From the NCBI GenBank assembly GCA_020161845.1, contig JAIUNK010000031.1:1-54798 (forward strand): a stretch of 54,798 bases of DNA. Direction: 5' to 3'. Both the position numbers and the translations under genes were made by a program. This document shows, one piece after another, positions 1 through 8,358 of the stretch; position 1 is the first letter of the stretch, and each line of letters begins with the position of its first letter. The DNA is from Actinomycetota bacterium. GTDB lineage: Bacteria; Actinomycetota; Actinomycetes; Actinomycetales; Dermatophilaceae. The notes under the pieces were generated by a model that saw only the letters and a program-made list of their open reading frames with translations, did not search any database and was not told the origin of the DNA.

Positions 1-2
1 TG

Positions 3-677
3 GTGATCTTCGCCGACCAGACCCCCGCCTATCTCGATGCACTGTCGGCCGCCGATGCTGGGCGGCCCGAGGCGTTCGTGTCCTTCGTCGAGCAGCGCGC
101 CATCGACACGGTCAACCTGGTGCTTGCTGAGTTGCCGACGATGACGTCGCAAGCCGACAGCGAGCTCGCGCAAGCCATCAGCGGAAAACCCTTGAGTGCC
201 CCTCCGGGCGTGCGCCTGGCACGCACGGTCCGAGGCCTCCTGGCCCACAGCGTGGCGGACGTATTGGCCCATGAGGAGCTCCCTGCTCACGTGTCGGCTG
301 CCGTGAGCAGCGACGATTTTGCCGGCAGCTACGTCGCCGCACGCGAAGGCTCGATGCTCGACCCGGTGTCGGTGACGCTCTCCTGGGTGCCACATACAGC
401 CTGTGCCGTCACACTGCATTACTTCATCGTCGTGAACGAACCTTGGAGCGCATCGGATGTCTCCCCTGACGCGCGGCGTCATCCCGTACTGAGCATCGTG
501 ACGGACGGGGCTAAACGGTCAGGACAGGATCTGCGGGTCTGGTCTCACGAGGTGGGCCCGACGGCGTCACGGGCGTTCGAGCTGAGGTTACGGGCCTGGG
601 TCCGAGGGCGTCTGGAGGAGCTCAAGCGGGAGCTCGCCGTACGGATCCGGGAGCAGCGCGCCGACGAGGAGGGATGA
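3..677 (+). CDS. Possible C-terminal part of a Fic-family protein (5' end may lie outside the window)
   Basis: The reading frame is open from the first bases of the window, and GTG at 3 may be internal rather than a true start. The first ~45 residues (FADQTPAYLDALSAAD, then a segment ending in a helix-rich FVEQRAIDTVNLV) resemble the region downstream of the catalytic domain in actinobacterial Fic/DOC adenylyltransferases. The catalytic HPFxxGNGR motif is not present here and would lie upstream, out of view. The remaining ~170 residues contain no motif I recognise; the C-terminus is charged and Arg/Glu-rich (helical). The gene is followed by 61 nt and a convergent membrane-protein gene. The Fic link is an inference from a short stretch; it could be an unrelated hypothetical. 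Confidence 0.45.
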   Translation: MIFADQTPAYLDALSAADAGRPEAFVSFVEQRAIDTVNLVLAELPTMTSQADSELAQAISGKPLSAPPGVRLARTVRGLLAHSVADVLAHEELPAHVSAAVSSDDFAGSYVAAREGSMLDPVSVTLSWVPHTACAVTLHYFIVVNEPWSASDVSPDARRHPVLSIVTDGAKRSGQDLRVWSHEVGPTASRAFELRLRAWVRGRLEELKRELAVRIREQRADEEG

Positions 678-738
678 GCACACGGCGTACCGTCGCACGG
701 CGCGGCATGGAGGGCCACCAGATCCAGGGCCGGTGAGC

Positions 739-1074
739 TCACAGAAGTTCGAGCAACGTGACAACGATGATGACGAGCCCGATGATCACTGCGCCGCTGG
801 CCACCTGGGTGTGCACCAGCCGCCACAGGTCCGCGGCGTCCACCCGGGCCCGGGACGGCGCCAGGACCAGCCGGTCGACGGCCCGGCGGTAGGCGACCGT
901 CGAGGCCAGGACGCAGGCGACCATGATCGCGCCCGCGGGAGCGAGGAAGTCGCCGAGGGCCAGGACGAAGCCCAGGGTCAGGGCCAGATGCGTGCGCATC
1001 CACAGCACGTCGTACCCGTATCGATGCTCGAGGATGGCCGCCGCCGCCGGCGGTGGTGTCGACGCGACGCGCAT
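739..1074 (-). CDS. Small integral membrane protein, unknown function
   Basis: A 111-residue protein starting at ATG 1074, with a purine-rich GAGAGGGG about 10 nt upstream. A short cytoplasmic-looking N-terminus ends in RYGYDVLW and is followed by three hydrophobic stretches: about residues 29-45 (LALTLGFVLALGDFLAP), 46-61 (AGAIMVACVLASTVAY) and 92-111 (ASGAVIIGLVIIVVTLLELL). An Arg-rich loop lies between the second and third. The protein ends almost inside the last membrane segment. I do not recognise a family. A much longer overlapping frame runs further upstream, but its N-terminal 170 residues are Arg/Pro/Gly-rich and look like antisense shadow, so the short start was chosen. Confidence 0.55.
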   Translation of the reverse strand: MRVASTPPPAAAAILEHRYGYDVLWMRTHLALTLGFVLALGDFLAPAGAIMVACVLASTVAYRRAVDRLVLAPSRARVDAADLWRLVHTQVASGAVIIGLVIIVVTLLELL

Positions 1075-1246
1075 AGCGGGGCCCCTCTCCCGGGGCCGCG
1101 AACCCTGGGGCCAGGCCCCGTCGTCGATGTGCCGCTGCGGATTATGCAGCGGACATAGCGTCCTATCCCTTCGACGCGCGGGCCCGGGATGGGGTTCCCG
1201 GGCGCGGGGTGGTGCGCTGCTCCGGGTCGGCGGGGTCGGCAGGATC

Positions 1247-2131
1247 CTAGTCCGCGGCGCGGGCGGCGGCGACGACCGCATCGGTGAGCCGGTCCAGCCA
1301 GGCGCTGTCGAGCTTCCACCGGTGCCAATACAGCCGCCGTACGACGGGGGCCAGGCCGGGCACCTCGACCAGACCATGCCCGGCCGGCAGCTGTGCCGCG
1401 GGCAGCATGCCCCAGCCCAGGCCCGCCAGCACGGCGGCCACGAAGGCCTGGCTGTTGGGGATCCGCGGACCGGGCACCGCCTCGGTGACCCCGGCGGCCC
1501 GCAACGCCCGGTCCTGCAGATCGTCCTTCGCGTCGTAGCGCACCGGCGGGAGCGTGCGCAGGTCCGCCCCGTGGCGGCCGGTCGCGGCGGCAAGGAGGTC
1601 GGCCCGCGCGTACGGCCGGTAGGTCATCGTCGTCAGCGCCTGCCGCCGGCAACCGTGCACCGGCGCCGGATCGGCGGAGACGGCGCCCAGGACCACCCCG
1701 TCCCGCAGGAGTCCCGCCGTGTGTTCTTCGTCCTCGACGTGCAGCGCGAGCCGTACGCCGGGCCAGGCGGCGGCCTGATCGAAGACGGCGGGGAACCAGG
1801 TCGCGAGTGAGTCGGCGTTCACCGCCACGGGCAGTTCCACCCCGCCGGCGGGGCCGCCGCTGGTTCCGTCGGCCGCCGCGAGTTCGGCGCGCAATTCCGC
1901 CTCCAGCAGCGCGGCCTGTCGGGCGTGCCGGAGCACCACCGTCCCCGCGGGGGTGAGCCGGCACGGCGTACCGCGTCTGATCAGCACCTGCCCGAGCGCC
2001 CGCTCCAGCGCCTTGACCCGCTGGCTGATCGCCGAGGTCGTGACGTTGAGGCGCTGCCCGGCGCGGTCGAAGCTCCCGGTGTCCGCCACGGCCGCAACGG
2101 TGGCGAGCTGGTCAGCACTGATGAAGCTCAT
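1247..2131 (-). CDS. lysG: LysR-family regulator of the LysG/ArgP type
   Basis: A transcriptional regulator predicted to control the divergent lysine/arginine exporter gene. The N-terminal winged helix (SADQLATVAAVADTGSFDRA, then TTSAISQRVKALER) is the ArgP/LysG form of the LysR HTH; the rest is a substrate-binding domain that would sense basic amino acids. I chose ATG 2131 (294 aa) because a TAGGCT box at 2138-2143 sits 6 nt upstream, which fits a leaderless transcript; GTG at 2137 is the alternative and adds two residues. LysG-LysE divergence is well known from Corynebacterium, where LysG activates lysE when lysine or arginine accumulates. Assignment to this subfamily is confident; the effector is inferred from context. 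Confidence 0.88.
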   Translation of the reverse strand: MSFISADQLATVAAVADTGSFDRAGQRLNVTTSAISQRVKALERALGQVLIRRGTPCRLTPAGTVVLRHARQAALLEAELRAELAAADGTSGGPAGGVELPVAVNADSLATWFPAVFDQAAAWPGVRLALHVEDEEHTAGLLRDGVVLGAVSADPAPVHGCRRQALTTMTYRPYARADLLAAATGRHGADLRTLPPVRYDAKDDLQDRALRAAGVTEAVPGPRIPNSQAFVAAVLAGLGWGMLPAAQLPAGHGLVEVPGLAPVVRRLYWHRWKLDSAWLDRLTDAVVAAARAAD

Positions 2132-2192
2132 CTTCACAGCCTAGAGAATCTCTCGATTGGCTTAAGACCCCAGGCCATCTAGCGTGGCGGGC
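2132..2192. promoter_or_regulatory. Shared lysG/lysE divergent promoter region
   Basis: The 61 bp between the two chosen ATG codons hold both promoters. On the minus strand TAGGCT (2138-2143) lies 6 nt from lysG ATG. On the plus strand TAGCGT (2180-2185) lies 7 nt from lysE ATG. Both positions suggest transcription starting at the initiation codon. A small dyad AGAGA-A-TCTCT (2143-2153) overlaps the lysG -10 and is a candidate LysR-type binding half of the region. No Shine-Dalgarno sequence is present for either gene. Confidence 0.5.
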
Positions 2193-2795
2193 ATGGCGGC
2201 TTATGTGACGGGATTGTCCACCGGACTCGCGTTGATCGTGGCGATCGGCGCCCAGAACGCCTATGTGCTGCGCCAGGGCATCCGCCGAGAACACGTCGGC
2301 CTGATCGTCGCGATCTGTGCCGTCTCGGACGTGCTGCTGATCGCCGTGGGCACCCTCGGGATCGGGGCCCTCGTGACTCGCGCGCCCGCGCTGCTGGAGG
2401 TGCTTCGCTGGGGCGGGGTGGCCTACCTGGTGTGGTTCGCGGCGACCGCGCTCCGGTCGGCCGCCGGTGGCGGGAGCCTGGCCGCCGCGGCGGGGTCCGA
2501 GCGGGTCTCGGCGCGGCGGGCGGGGCTGCTGGCGGCCTCCCTGACCTATCTCAACCCGCACGTCTACCTCGACACCGTCGTCATGGTCGGCAACCTCGCC
2601 AACCAGCAGGGCGCCCTGCGGTGGGCGTTCGCGGGCGGCGCGGGGACGGCGTCCATCGGCTGGTTCACGGGGCTCGGATACGGCGCCCGCGCGCTCGCTC
2701 CGGTGCTGGACCGGCCCGCCACCTGGCGGGTGGTGGACGTCGGCGTCGGACTGGTGATGCTCGCGGTGGCCGCGCGGCTGGCGCTGGGCGGCTGA
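2193..2795 (+). CDS. lysE: LysE/ArgO-family basic amino acid exporter
   Basis: A 200-residue inner-membrane exporter with the LysE signature at the N-terminus (TGLALIVAIGAQNAYVLRQG) and about six hydrophobic segments; SLTYLNPHVYLDT carries the conserved NPH/D region of the family. It would export L-lysine and/or L-arginine, driven by the proton gradient, preventing toxic accumulation, for example during growth on peptides. GTG at 2184 is possible, but ATG 2193 is preferred because TAGCGT ends 7 nt before it. Divergent to the LysG-type regulator. The length matches the family (about 200-235 aa). Substrate specificity is inferred. Confidence 0.9.
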   Translation: MAAYVTGLSTGLALIVAIGAQNAYVLRQGIRREHVGLIVAICAVSDVLLIAVGTLGIGALVTRAPALLEVLRWGGVAYLVWFAATALRSAAGGGSLAAAAGSERVSARRAGLLAASLTYLNPHVYLDTVVMVGNLANQQGALRWAFAGGAGTASIGWFTGLGYGARALAPVLDRPATWRVVDVGVGLVMLAVAARLALGG

Positions 2796-2855
2796 GCGGG
2801 GGCCGCCGTGCCGGATCGGTCGCTGAGCAGCGCTTCTGCCGGGCAGGATGGCCCC

Positions 2856-3641
2856 ATGCGCATCGACCTCAACGCCGACGTGGGGGAGTCCTTCGCCCGC
2901 TGGACGCTCGGCGACGACGCCGGCCTGGCCCCCGTGTTGTCCAGCATGAACGTCGCCTGTGGCTTCCACGCGGGCGATCCCGCCGTGATGACCAGCACCG
3001 TCCGGCTCGCTCGCGAGCACGGCATCGCGATCGGCGCCCACGTCTCCTACCGCGACCTGGCCGGCTTTGGCCGCCGTTTCATCGACGCCGATCCGGCCGA
3101 GCTGCGCGCCGAAGTGCGCTACCAGGTCGGCGCGCTGACCGCGATCGCCGCGGCCGAGGGTGCCGCTGTCACCTACTGCAAGCCGCACGGCGCCCTCTAC
3201 AACACGATCGTCGAACACGAGCAGCAGGCCGCCGCCGTGGTCGAGGCGCTCGTCGGCCTGGCCGAGCACGGCCAGACGCTCACGCTGCTCGGGTTGCCCG
3301 GCTCGCTGCCGCTGCGGTTGGCCTCGGCGGCCGGGCTGCCCACCGCCGCCGAGGCGTTCGTCGACCGGGCGTACCAGGCCGACGGCACGCTGGTGTCCCG
3401 CTCCCGGGACGGCGCGGTGCTGCACGATCCCGACGTGGTCGCCGCGCGCGCCGTACGGATGGTGACCGACGGGGTCGTCGAGGCCGTCGACGGCACGCTC
3501 GTGCGCCTGCGCCCCGCGTCGCTGTGCGTGCACGGCGACAGCCCCGGCGCGGTCGCCATGGCGCGGGCCGTCCGGGCCGCCCTCGACGCCGCGGGAGTCA
3601 CGGTCGGCCCGTTCACGCCGGCACCGGCCGCGGCGGCGTGA
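2856..3641 (+). CDS. pxpA: 5-oxoprolinase subunit A (LamB/YcsF family)
   Basis: First gene of pxpABC, encoding the ATP-dependent 5-oxoprolinase that opens pyroglutamate to glutamate. The 261-residue protein starts at ATG 2856 with the family motif [11 protein letters not shown]. It continues with [20 protein letters not shown] and CKPHGALYN, the conserved His/Asp-rich blocks of the TIM-barrel-like YcsF fold. An upstream in-frame GTG at 2808 would add 16 residues that do not resemble the family. The stop codon shares a base with the next start (TGATG), so subunits A and B are translationally coupled. Confidence 0.93.
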   Translation: MRIDLNADVGESFARWTLGDDAGLAPVLSSMNVACGFHAGDPAVMTSTVRLAREHGIAIGAHVSYRDLAGFGRRFIDADPAELRAEVRYQVGALTAIAAAEGAAVTYCKPHGALYNTIVEHEQQAAAVVEALVGLAEHGQTLTLLGLPGSLPLRLASAAGLPTAAEAFVDRAYQADGTLVSRSRDGAVLHDPDVVAARAVRMVTDGVVEAVDGTLVRLRPASLCVHGDSPGAVAMARAVRAALDAAGVTVGPFTPAPAAAA

Positions 3642-4261
3642 TGCGCGTCCTGCCCTGCGGCGCCGACGCCGTCCTGCTCGAATTCGCCGACGGCGCCGAG
3701 GCGCTCGCCTACCGGGCCGGTCTGGCGGCCGCGCCGCTCGCGGATGTCGTCGAGGTCGTGCCGGGCGCCCGGACCGTGCTGCTGCGCGGCCGGGACGCGA
3801 CGGCGATGCCCGGCGTGATCGTCGCCGCGCGGGCCGTGCAGCCGCGGGCCGCCACCGCGTCGGCCGCCGGCGAGGTGCGGGTGCCGGTGACGTACGACGG
3901 GGCGGACCTGGCCGAGGTTGCCGGCCTGCTGGGGTGCAGCCCCGAGGCCCTCGTGGCCCGGCACACCGAGCTGACGTGGACCGTCGCGTTCTGCGGATTC
4001 TCTCCCGGATTCGCGTACCTGACCTGCCCGGACGCCGGCTGGATGGTGCCGCGGCGACAGTCCCCGCGCACTCGAGTGCCGGCCGGGTCGGTGGGGCTGG
4101 CGGGGGAGTACTGCGGCTGCTATCCGACCCCCAGCCCCGGCGGCTGGCAGCTCATCGGCCGCACCGACGCCCGCCTGTGGGACTCGGCGGCCGACCCGCC
4201 GGCGCTGCTCGCTCCGGGGACCCGGGTCCGGTTCGTCGCGACGCCGGCGGTGGCGCGATGA
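3641..4261 (+). CDS. pxpB: 5-oxoprolinase subunit B
   Basis: A 206-residue protein of the allophanate-hydrolase subunit 1/KipI family. The motifs FCGFSPGFAYL (about residues 119-129) and VPAGSVGLAG (about 145-154) are diagnostic. Starts at ATG 3641, overlapping the pxpA stop by one base, and ends with an ATGA overlap into pxpC, so the three subunits form one tightly coupled operon. KipI-like proteins were first described as sporulation kinase inhibitors, but in this triplet the 5-oxoprolinase role is well established. Confidence 0.92.
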   Translation: MRVLPCGADAVLLEFADGAEALAYRAGLAAAPLADVVEVVPGARTVLLRGRDATAMPGVIVAARAVQPRAATASAAGEVRVPVTYDGADLAEVAGLLGCSPEALVARHTELTWTVAFCGFSPGFAYLTCPDAGWMVPRRQSPRTRVPAGSVGLAGEYCGCYPTPSPGGWQLIGRTDARLWDSAADPPALLAPGTRVRFVATPAVAR

Positions 4262-5208
4262 GCCTGCGCGTCATCGCCCCCGGGGCGCGGACGCTCATCG
4301 AGGACCTGGGTCGTCCCGGGCTGGCGGCGTTGGGGGTCAGCCCGTCGGGCGCGGCGGACGGTGGCGCGCACCGGCTGGCCAACCGGTTGCTCGGCAACCC
4401 CGAGAGCGCGGCGACCCTGGAGGTGCTCGCCGGGGGCCTGGTCCTGGAGGCGCAGGCGGCGACGGTCGTGGCGGTCACCGGCGCCCCGGTCGGCGTGCGC
4501 ATCGGTGGGATCCCGGCGCCGTTCGCCGCGCCGGTGTTCGTGGGCGCGGGCCAGCGCCTCGAGCTGGCCCGTCCGGAGGCGGGGGTGCGCTCGTACGTCG
4601 CGGTCCTGGGCGGCATCGACGTCGAGCCGGTGCTGGGCAGCCGGTCCTCGGACACCATCGCGGGGCTGGGCCCGGCACCCCTGGCCGCGGGCGATGTGCT
4701 GCGCTGCTGCCCGGCGTTGATCTCGGCGGTCGACACCCATCTGCCGGGGTTCGCCCTCGGCCCGGCGGGGGAATCGGCGGCGGACCTGGCCGGCGCGCTG
4801 TTCCAGGCGCCGCTGTGGGGACAGGTGCGGCTGACCGGGACCTGGGGGCCGCGGGCGGACTGGTTCACCCCGGCCGCCCGGGCGTTGCTGACCGCGACGG
4901 CCTGGGATGTCGGCCCGGACAGCGACCGGGTCGGGGTGCGTTGCCAGGGCCCCCGCCTGGATCGCTCGGTCGAGGGCGAACTCGCCAGCGAGGCCACCGT
5001 CCGCGGCAGCGTCCAGGTGCCGCCCTCGGGCCAACCGGTCATCTTCCTGGCCGACCACCCCACGACCGGCGGTTATCCCGTGATCGCGGTCCTCGACGGT
5101 TCTGCGGTGGACCGCGTGGCCCAGCTCCGGCCCGGCGACGTCGTACGGTTCGACATCCGCCCCCCGGCATACCCCTGCGACCTGTCGCTGCACTGGCCAG
5201 ACGAATAG
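4258..5208 (+). CDS. pxpC: 5-oxoprolinase subunit C (biotin-dependent carboxyltransferase fold)
   Basis: A 316-residue protein of the allophanate-hydrolase subunit 2/KipA family, starting at ATG 4258, four bases before the end of pxpB. The N-terminus carries IEDLGRPGLAALGVSPSGAA, the typical opening of PxpC, and the C-terminal half has FLADHPTTGGYPVIA. With PxpA and PxpB it forms the enzyme that hydrolyses 5-oxo-L-proline, a damage product of glutamine and glutamate, at the cost of ATP. About 243 bp of C-rich non-coding DNA follows before the convergent deaminase gene; I see no clear terminator hairpin in it. Confidence 0.92.
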   Translation: MSLRVIAPGARTLIEDLGRPGLAALGVSPSGAADGGAHRLANRLLGNPESAATLEVLAGGLVLEAQAATVVAVTGAPVGVRIGGIPAPFAAPVFVGAGQRLELARPEAGVRSYVAVLGGIDVEPVLGSRSSDTIAGLGPAPLAAGDVLRCCPALISAVDTHLPGFALGPAGESAADLAGALFQAPLWGQVRLTGTWGPRADWFTPAARALLTATAWDVGPDSDRVGVRCQGPRLDRSVEGELASEATVRGSVQVPPSGQPVIFLADHPTTGGYPVIAVLDGSAVDRVAQLRPGDVVRFDIRPPAYPCDLSLHWPDE

Positions 5209-5451
5209 GGCTCAGCGACCGCCCCGCCCTATGGGGCGCGCCGTGGTGGGCCGGTGCGGGTCCGCTGGGGTGCCGCCTGAGCCTGCGAGCCTGTGGGCGC
5301 GGCTGTGGGTGCAGAAGTCGTCGTGGGAGGAGCAGGTTTCGCGCCCATGCATGCGCCCACACCACACCCCACCACCTCTACCCTGGCCACCCCACCCCGG
5401 CCACCCCTACTCCGGCCCCACCAAGCCCCACCTCCTGCTCGCGGGTCTGGG

Positions 5452-6759
5452 TCAGAGCGCCAGACGGTCCCCGGCGACCCAGACCGCGGCAATGTCGGCC
5501 GGGGTGCCCAACGCGAACAGCTTGGCGAGCGCATCCTCGGCCGACTCGGCGTGCCGCAGCCCGACCTCGAAGGTCGATCCCTCCTGCGGGCGCCACCAGA
5601 CGGCGTCGAACTCCCGCCCCACCTCGAAGTCGCCGGTACGCGCAGCCAGTCCCAGTGCGTCGGCTCCCGCCGCCGTGGCCAGCCGCAGCAGGTCGGCCGC
5701 GGTCAGCTCGCGGCGCCGCTCGGCGGGGGTGAGGCGCTGTGCGAAGTACGCCTGCAGCCCCTCCTTGGCCAGGGCGAACCCCGTCCCGCCGCCGACGTCC
5801 GAGCCGAGCGCGATCCGCACCCCGGCCGCCTCGTGGGCCAGGAACGGGAACAGACCGCTGCCGAGCGCCGCGTTGCTGGTCGGGCAGTGCGCGACGGCGG
5901 AGCCCGCGTCGGCCTGGGCGGCCAGTTCGCGGGGCAGGGGATGTACGTCGTGCGCCAGCACGGTCCGGGCCCCGAGCAGGCCGTGGTCCGCGTAGACCCC
6001 GACATAGTCGGCGCAGGAGGGGAAGGCCGCGGCCACCCCCGCGATCTCCGCCTCGTTCTCGTTGACGTGGCTGGTGACGAAGGCGCCGGGCACCGACGAG
6101 GCCAGCTCCGCGCAGGACGCCAGCAGCTCACTCGAGCAGGAGAACGCGAAGCGTGGCGTCACGGCGTACCGCAGTCGTCCCACCCCGTGCGACGCCCGCG
6201 CCAACTCGGCCCCCTCGGCCAGCGCCCGGTCCGGCGTCGTGAGCAGGTCGGGCCGCAGCGCGCGGTCCGAGACGACCAGCCCGGCGGTGATCCGGAGCCC
6301 GGAACCGGCGGCGGCCGAGAAGAACTCCGTCATCGCGCCGGCGAAGTGGCTGCCGAAAACCAGGGCCGAGGTCGTGCCGGCCCGGGCGAGCCCGGCGAGG
6401 AAGTCGGTGGCGACGCCGAGCGCGTACGTCGGGTCGGCGAGCCGCGCTTCCTCCGGGAGCGCGCACTGGTCCAGCCACTCCAGCAGCGGGCGGCCCAGGC
6501 CGCCGATGACGCGGACCTGCGGGTAGTGCACGTGGGTGTCGATGAACCCCGGCAACAGCAGTCCGGGGCGGCAGTCGATCACCTCCTCGCCGGGATGTGC
6601 CGCGAGCAGGGCGGCGGCCGGCCCCCGGGCTGCGATGACGCCGTTGCGTACGAGCAGGGCGCCGTCGGACTCGACGCGCAAGGTGGTGGGGACGGCGAAG
6701 GACGCGCCCCCGGACTCGCCGCACGGCGTGTCCAGGAGCGCGCCCCGGAAGATCGACAC
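5452..6759 (-). CDS. guaD: Guanine deaminase (amidohydrolase family)
   Basis: A 435-residue cytosolic amidohydrolase converting guanine to xanthine. Metal ligands and active-site blocks are visible in order: PGFIDTHVHYP (HxH), TSHVNENEAEI, LAHDVHPLP and ALGSDVGGGTGF (Asp). The last matches the guanine deaminase form SDVGGGT rather than other amidohydrolases. Start is GTG 6759; the frame stays open much further upstream but there it is antisense to the permease. It lies 2 nt after the permease stop, so both are one operon for purine uptake and breakdown. A related role on another aminopurine cannot be excluded. Confidence 0.88.
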   Translation of the reverse strand: MSIFRGALLDTPCGESGGASFAVPTTLRVESDGALLVRNGVIAARGPAAALLAAHPGEEVIDCRPGLLLPGFIDTHVHYPQVRVIGGLGRPLLEWLDQCALPEEARLADPTYALGVATDFLAGLARAGTTSALVFGSHFAGAMTEFFSAAAGSGLRITAGLVVSDRALRPDLLTTPDRALAEGAELARASHGVGRLRYAVTPRFAFSCSSELLASCAELASSVPGAFVTSHVNENEAEIAGVAAAFPSCADYVGVYADHGLLGARTVLAHDVHPLPRELAAQADAGSAVAHCPTSNAALGSGLFPFLAHEAAGVRIALGSDVGGGTGFALAKEGLQAYFAQRLTPAERRRELTAADLLRLATAAGADALGLAARTGDFEVGREFDAVWWRPQEGSTFEVGLRHAESAEDALAKLFALGTPADIAAVWVAGDRLAL

Positions 6760-6761
6760 GA

Positions 6762-8204
6762 TCAGTCTCCGATGGCCGACTCGCGGGACCGCTCGGTGGC
6801 GTCGGCGATGGCTTCCTCGCTCGTGTGCTGCCGGCCGCCGGTGTGGTGGAAGACCAGGTTGAGCAGGATCGCGCAGAGGCTGCCGAGAGTGATGCCGGAG
6901 CCGAAGATGATCTCGGCCCAGCTCGGGACGACCTTGGCGATGTTGGGCTGGACCGTCACGAGCAGGGCCAGGGCCAGCGATGTCGCCACGATGACGATGT
7001 TGCGATCGTCCTTGAAGTCGACCCGGGTCAGGGTCTGGATGCCGACCACGGCGACCGTGGCGAACATCGCCAGCGCCGCGCCGCCGAGGACGTGGTGCGG
7101 GATCCCCGCGACGATGGCGCCGGCCTTGGGCAGCAGGCCCAGGATGATCATGATGGCGCCGGCGCTGGCCACGACCCAGCGGGACTTCACGCGGGTCAGC
7201 CGGACCAGGCCGACGTTCTCGGCGAAGCAGGTGTAGGGGAAGCTGTTGAGCACGCCGCCGAGCGTGGTGGCCAGGCCGTCGGCGCGCAGCGCGCGGGCGA
7301 TGTCCTCGGACCCGATCTCCTTGTCGACGATCTCGCCGGTGGCGAAGACGTCGCCGGTGGTCTCCACTGCGGTGATGAGCATGACGACGATCATCGAGAC
7401 GACCGCGGCGAAGGCGAACTTGGGGATGCCGAAGTAGAACGGTGTCGTGACGCCGACCCAGGACGCGCTGCCGACCGAGTCGAAGTGGGCGTCTCCGAGA
7501 GCCCAGGCCACCAGGGTGCCGCCGACCAGGCCGAGCAGCACCGCGATGGTGCCGAGGAAGCCGCGGAAGAAGCGCTGCAGGAAGACGATGAAGAACAGCG
7601 TGCCGACGGCGTAGAGGATGCTGCGGACGGCGATCTGGTCGGCGGGGACGCCGATCTGCACGAAGTTCCGGTTGGGGTCCGGGGCGGCCATGATCGCGTC
7701 GTTCGCGGCGACCGGCAGCAGCGCGACACCGATGATGGTGATGACGCTGCCGGTGACGACCGGCGGGAAGAAGCGGATCATCTTGGCGAAGTACGGCGCG
7801 ATGAAGAAGGTCGTCAAGCCAGCGACGATGACCGAACCGTAGATGTAGGGCAGCGACTCGCGGCCGCCGCCTTGCGACAGGCCGATCGCGATCATCGGCG
7901 AGACCGCCGTGAACGTCACGCCCTGCAGCAGTGGCAGCTTCACGCCGACCTTCCAGAAGCCCACCGACTGGATGATCGAGGCGATGCCACAGGTCAGCAG
8001 GTCGGCGTTGATCAGGTGGATCAGCGTCTCGGTGTCCAGCCCGATGGCGCTGGCCAGCAGGATCGGGACGATGACGGCGCCGGCATAGAAGGCCAGGACG
8101 TGTTGCAGGCCGTAAATGGCCAGTTTCGGGGCGGGCAGGACCTCGTCGACGGGGTGGACGCCCTGGGAGCCGGCGACTGGCGCGGGCTGAGCGACTGTGC
8201 TCAT
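6762..8204 (-). CDS. Nucleobase:cation symporter-2 family permease (xanthine/guanine/uric acid type)
   Basis: A 480-residue polytopic membrane protein of the NAT/NCS2 family with about 12-14 hydrophobic segments. GLQHVLAFYAGAVIVPILLA near residues 33-52 is the typical first membrane segment of XanQ/PbuX/UacT proteins. ATG 8204 has GGAAGG 8 nt upstream. Because guanine deaminase follows 2 nt later, purine uptake (guanine, xanthine or urate) is the likely job; the exact substrate cannot be read. A short dyad CCAAA-C-TTTGG at 8232-8242 lies upstream of the start and could be an operator. Confidence 0.85.
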   Translation of the reverse strand: MSTVAQPAPVAGSQGVHPVDEVLPAPKLAIYGLQHVLAFYAGAVIVPILLASAIGLDTETLIHLINADLLTCGIASIIQSVGFWKVGVKLPLLQGVTFTAVSPMIAIGLSQGGGRESLPYIYGSVIVAGLTTFFIAPYFAKMIRFFPPVVTGSVITIIGVALLPVAANDAIMAAPDPNRNFVQIGVPADQIAVRSILYAVGTLFFIVFLQRFFRGFLGTIAVLLGLVGGTLVAWALGDAHFDSVGSASWVGVTTPFYFGIPKFAFAAVVSMIVVMLITAVETTGDVFATGEIVDKEIGSEDIARALRADGLATTLGGVLNSFPYTCFAENVGLVRLTRVKSRWVVASAGAIMIILGLLPKAGAIVAGIPHHVLGGAALAMFATVAVVGIQTLTRVDFKDDRNIVIVATSLALALLVTVQPNIAKVVPSWAEIIFGSGITLGSLCAILLNLVFHHTGGRQHTSEEAIADATERSRESAIGD

Positions 8205-8293
8205 GGTGTGCCTTCCAGGATGAGTTATTCCCCAAACTTTGGCCGTTGTTTACCCTGCCCCGCCAGGGACCAAAGTCAGGGTGGGCACGCCGC

Positions 8294-8322
8294 GGGGGCG
8301 ATCCCCGATCAGGATCGCCCCC
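8294..8322 (-). terminator. Strong GC hairpin downstream of the split transketolase operon
   Basis: A perfect 11-bp stem, GGGGGCGATCC (8294-8304) with GGATCGCCCCC (8312-8322), and a 7-nt loop. It lies 37 bp beyond the transketolase C-terminal subunit stop and upstream of the permease start, the expected place for a terminator separating the two minus-strand units. No clear T-run follows, as is common in actinobacteria. Confidence 0.6.
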
Positions 8323-8358
8323 AGGGCGTGCCGCGTCGAGGCGACACTCGGTAACCGC

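Noticed and set aside
2112-3533. Minus-strand 473-codon frame across lysE and pxpA
   Set aside because: It spans two plus-strand genes with clear families and shows no domain of its own.
5209-5451. A gene in the spacer between pxpC and guanine deaminase
   Set aside because: The 243 bp are C- and A-rich low-complexity sequence (CACC and CCCC runs); overlapping frames show no domain or start signals, and no clear hairpin was found.
6760-8235. Guanine deaminase frame continuing upstream as a 927-codon protein
   Set aside because: Beyond GTG 6759 the frame is antisense-like Arg/Pro repeats overlapping the permease gene, which is the real coding frame there.
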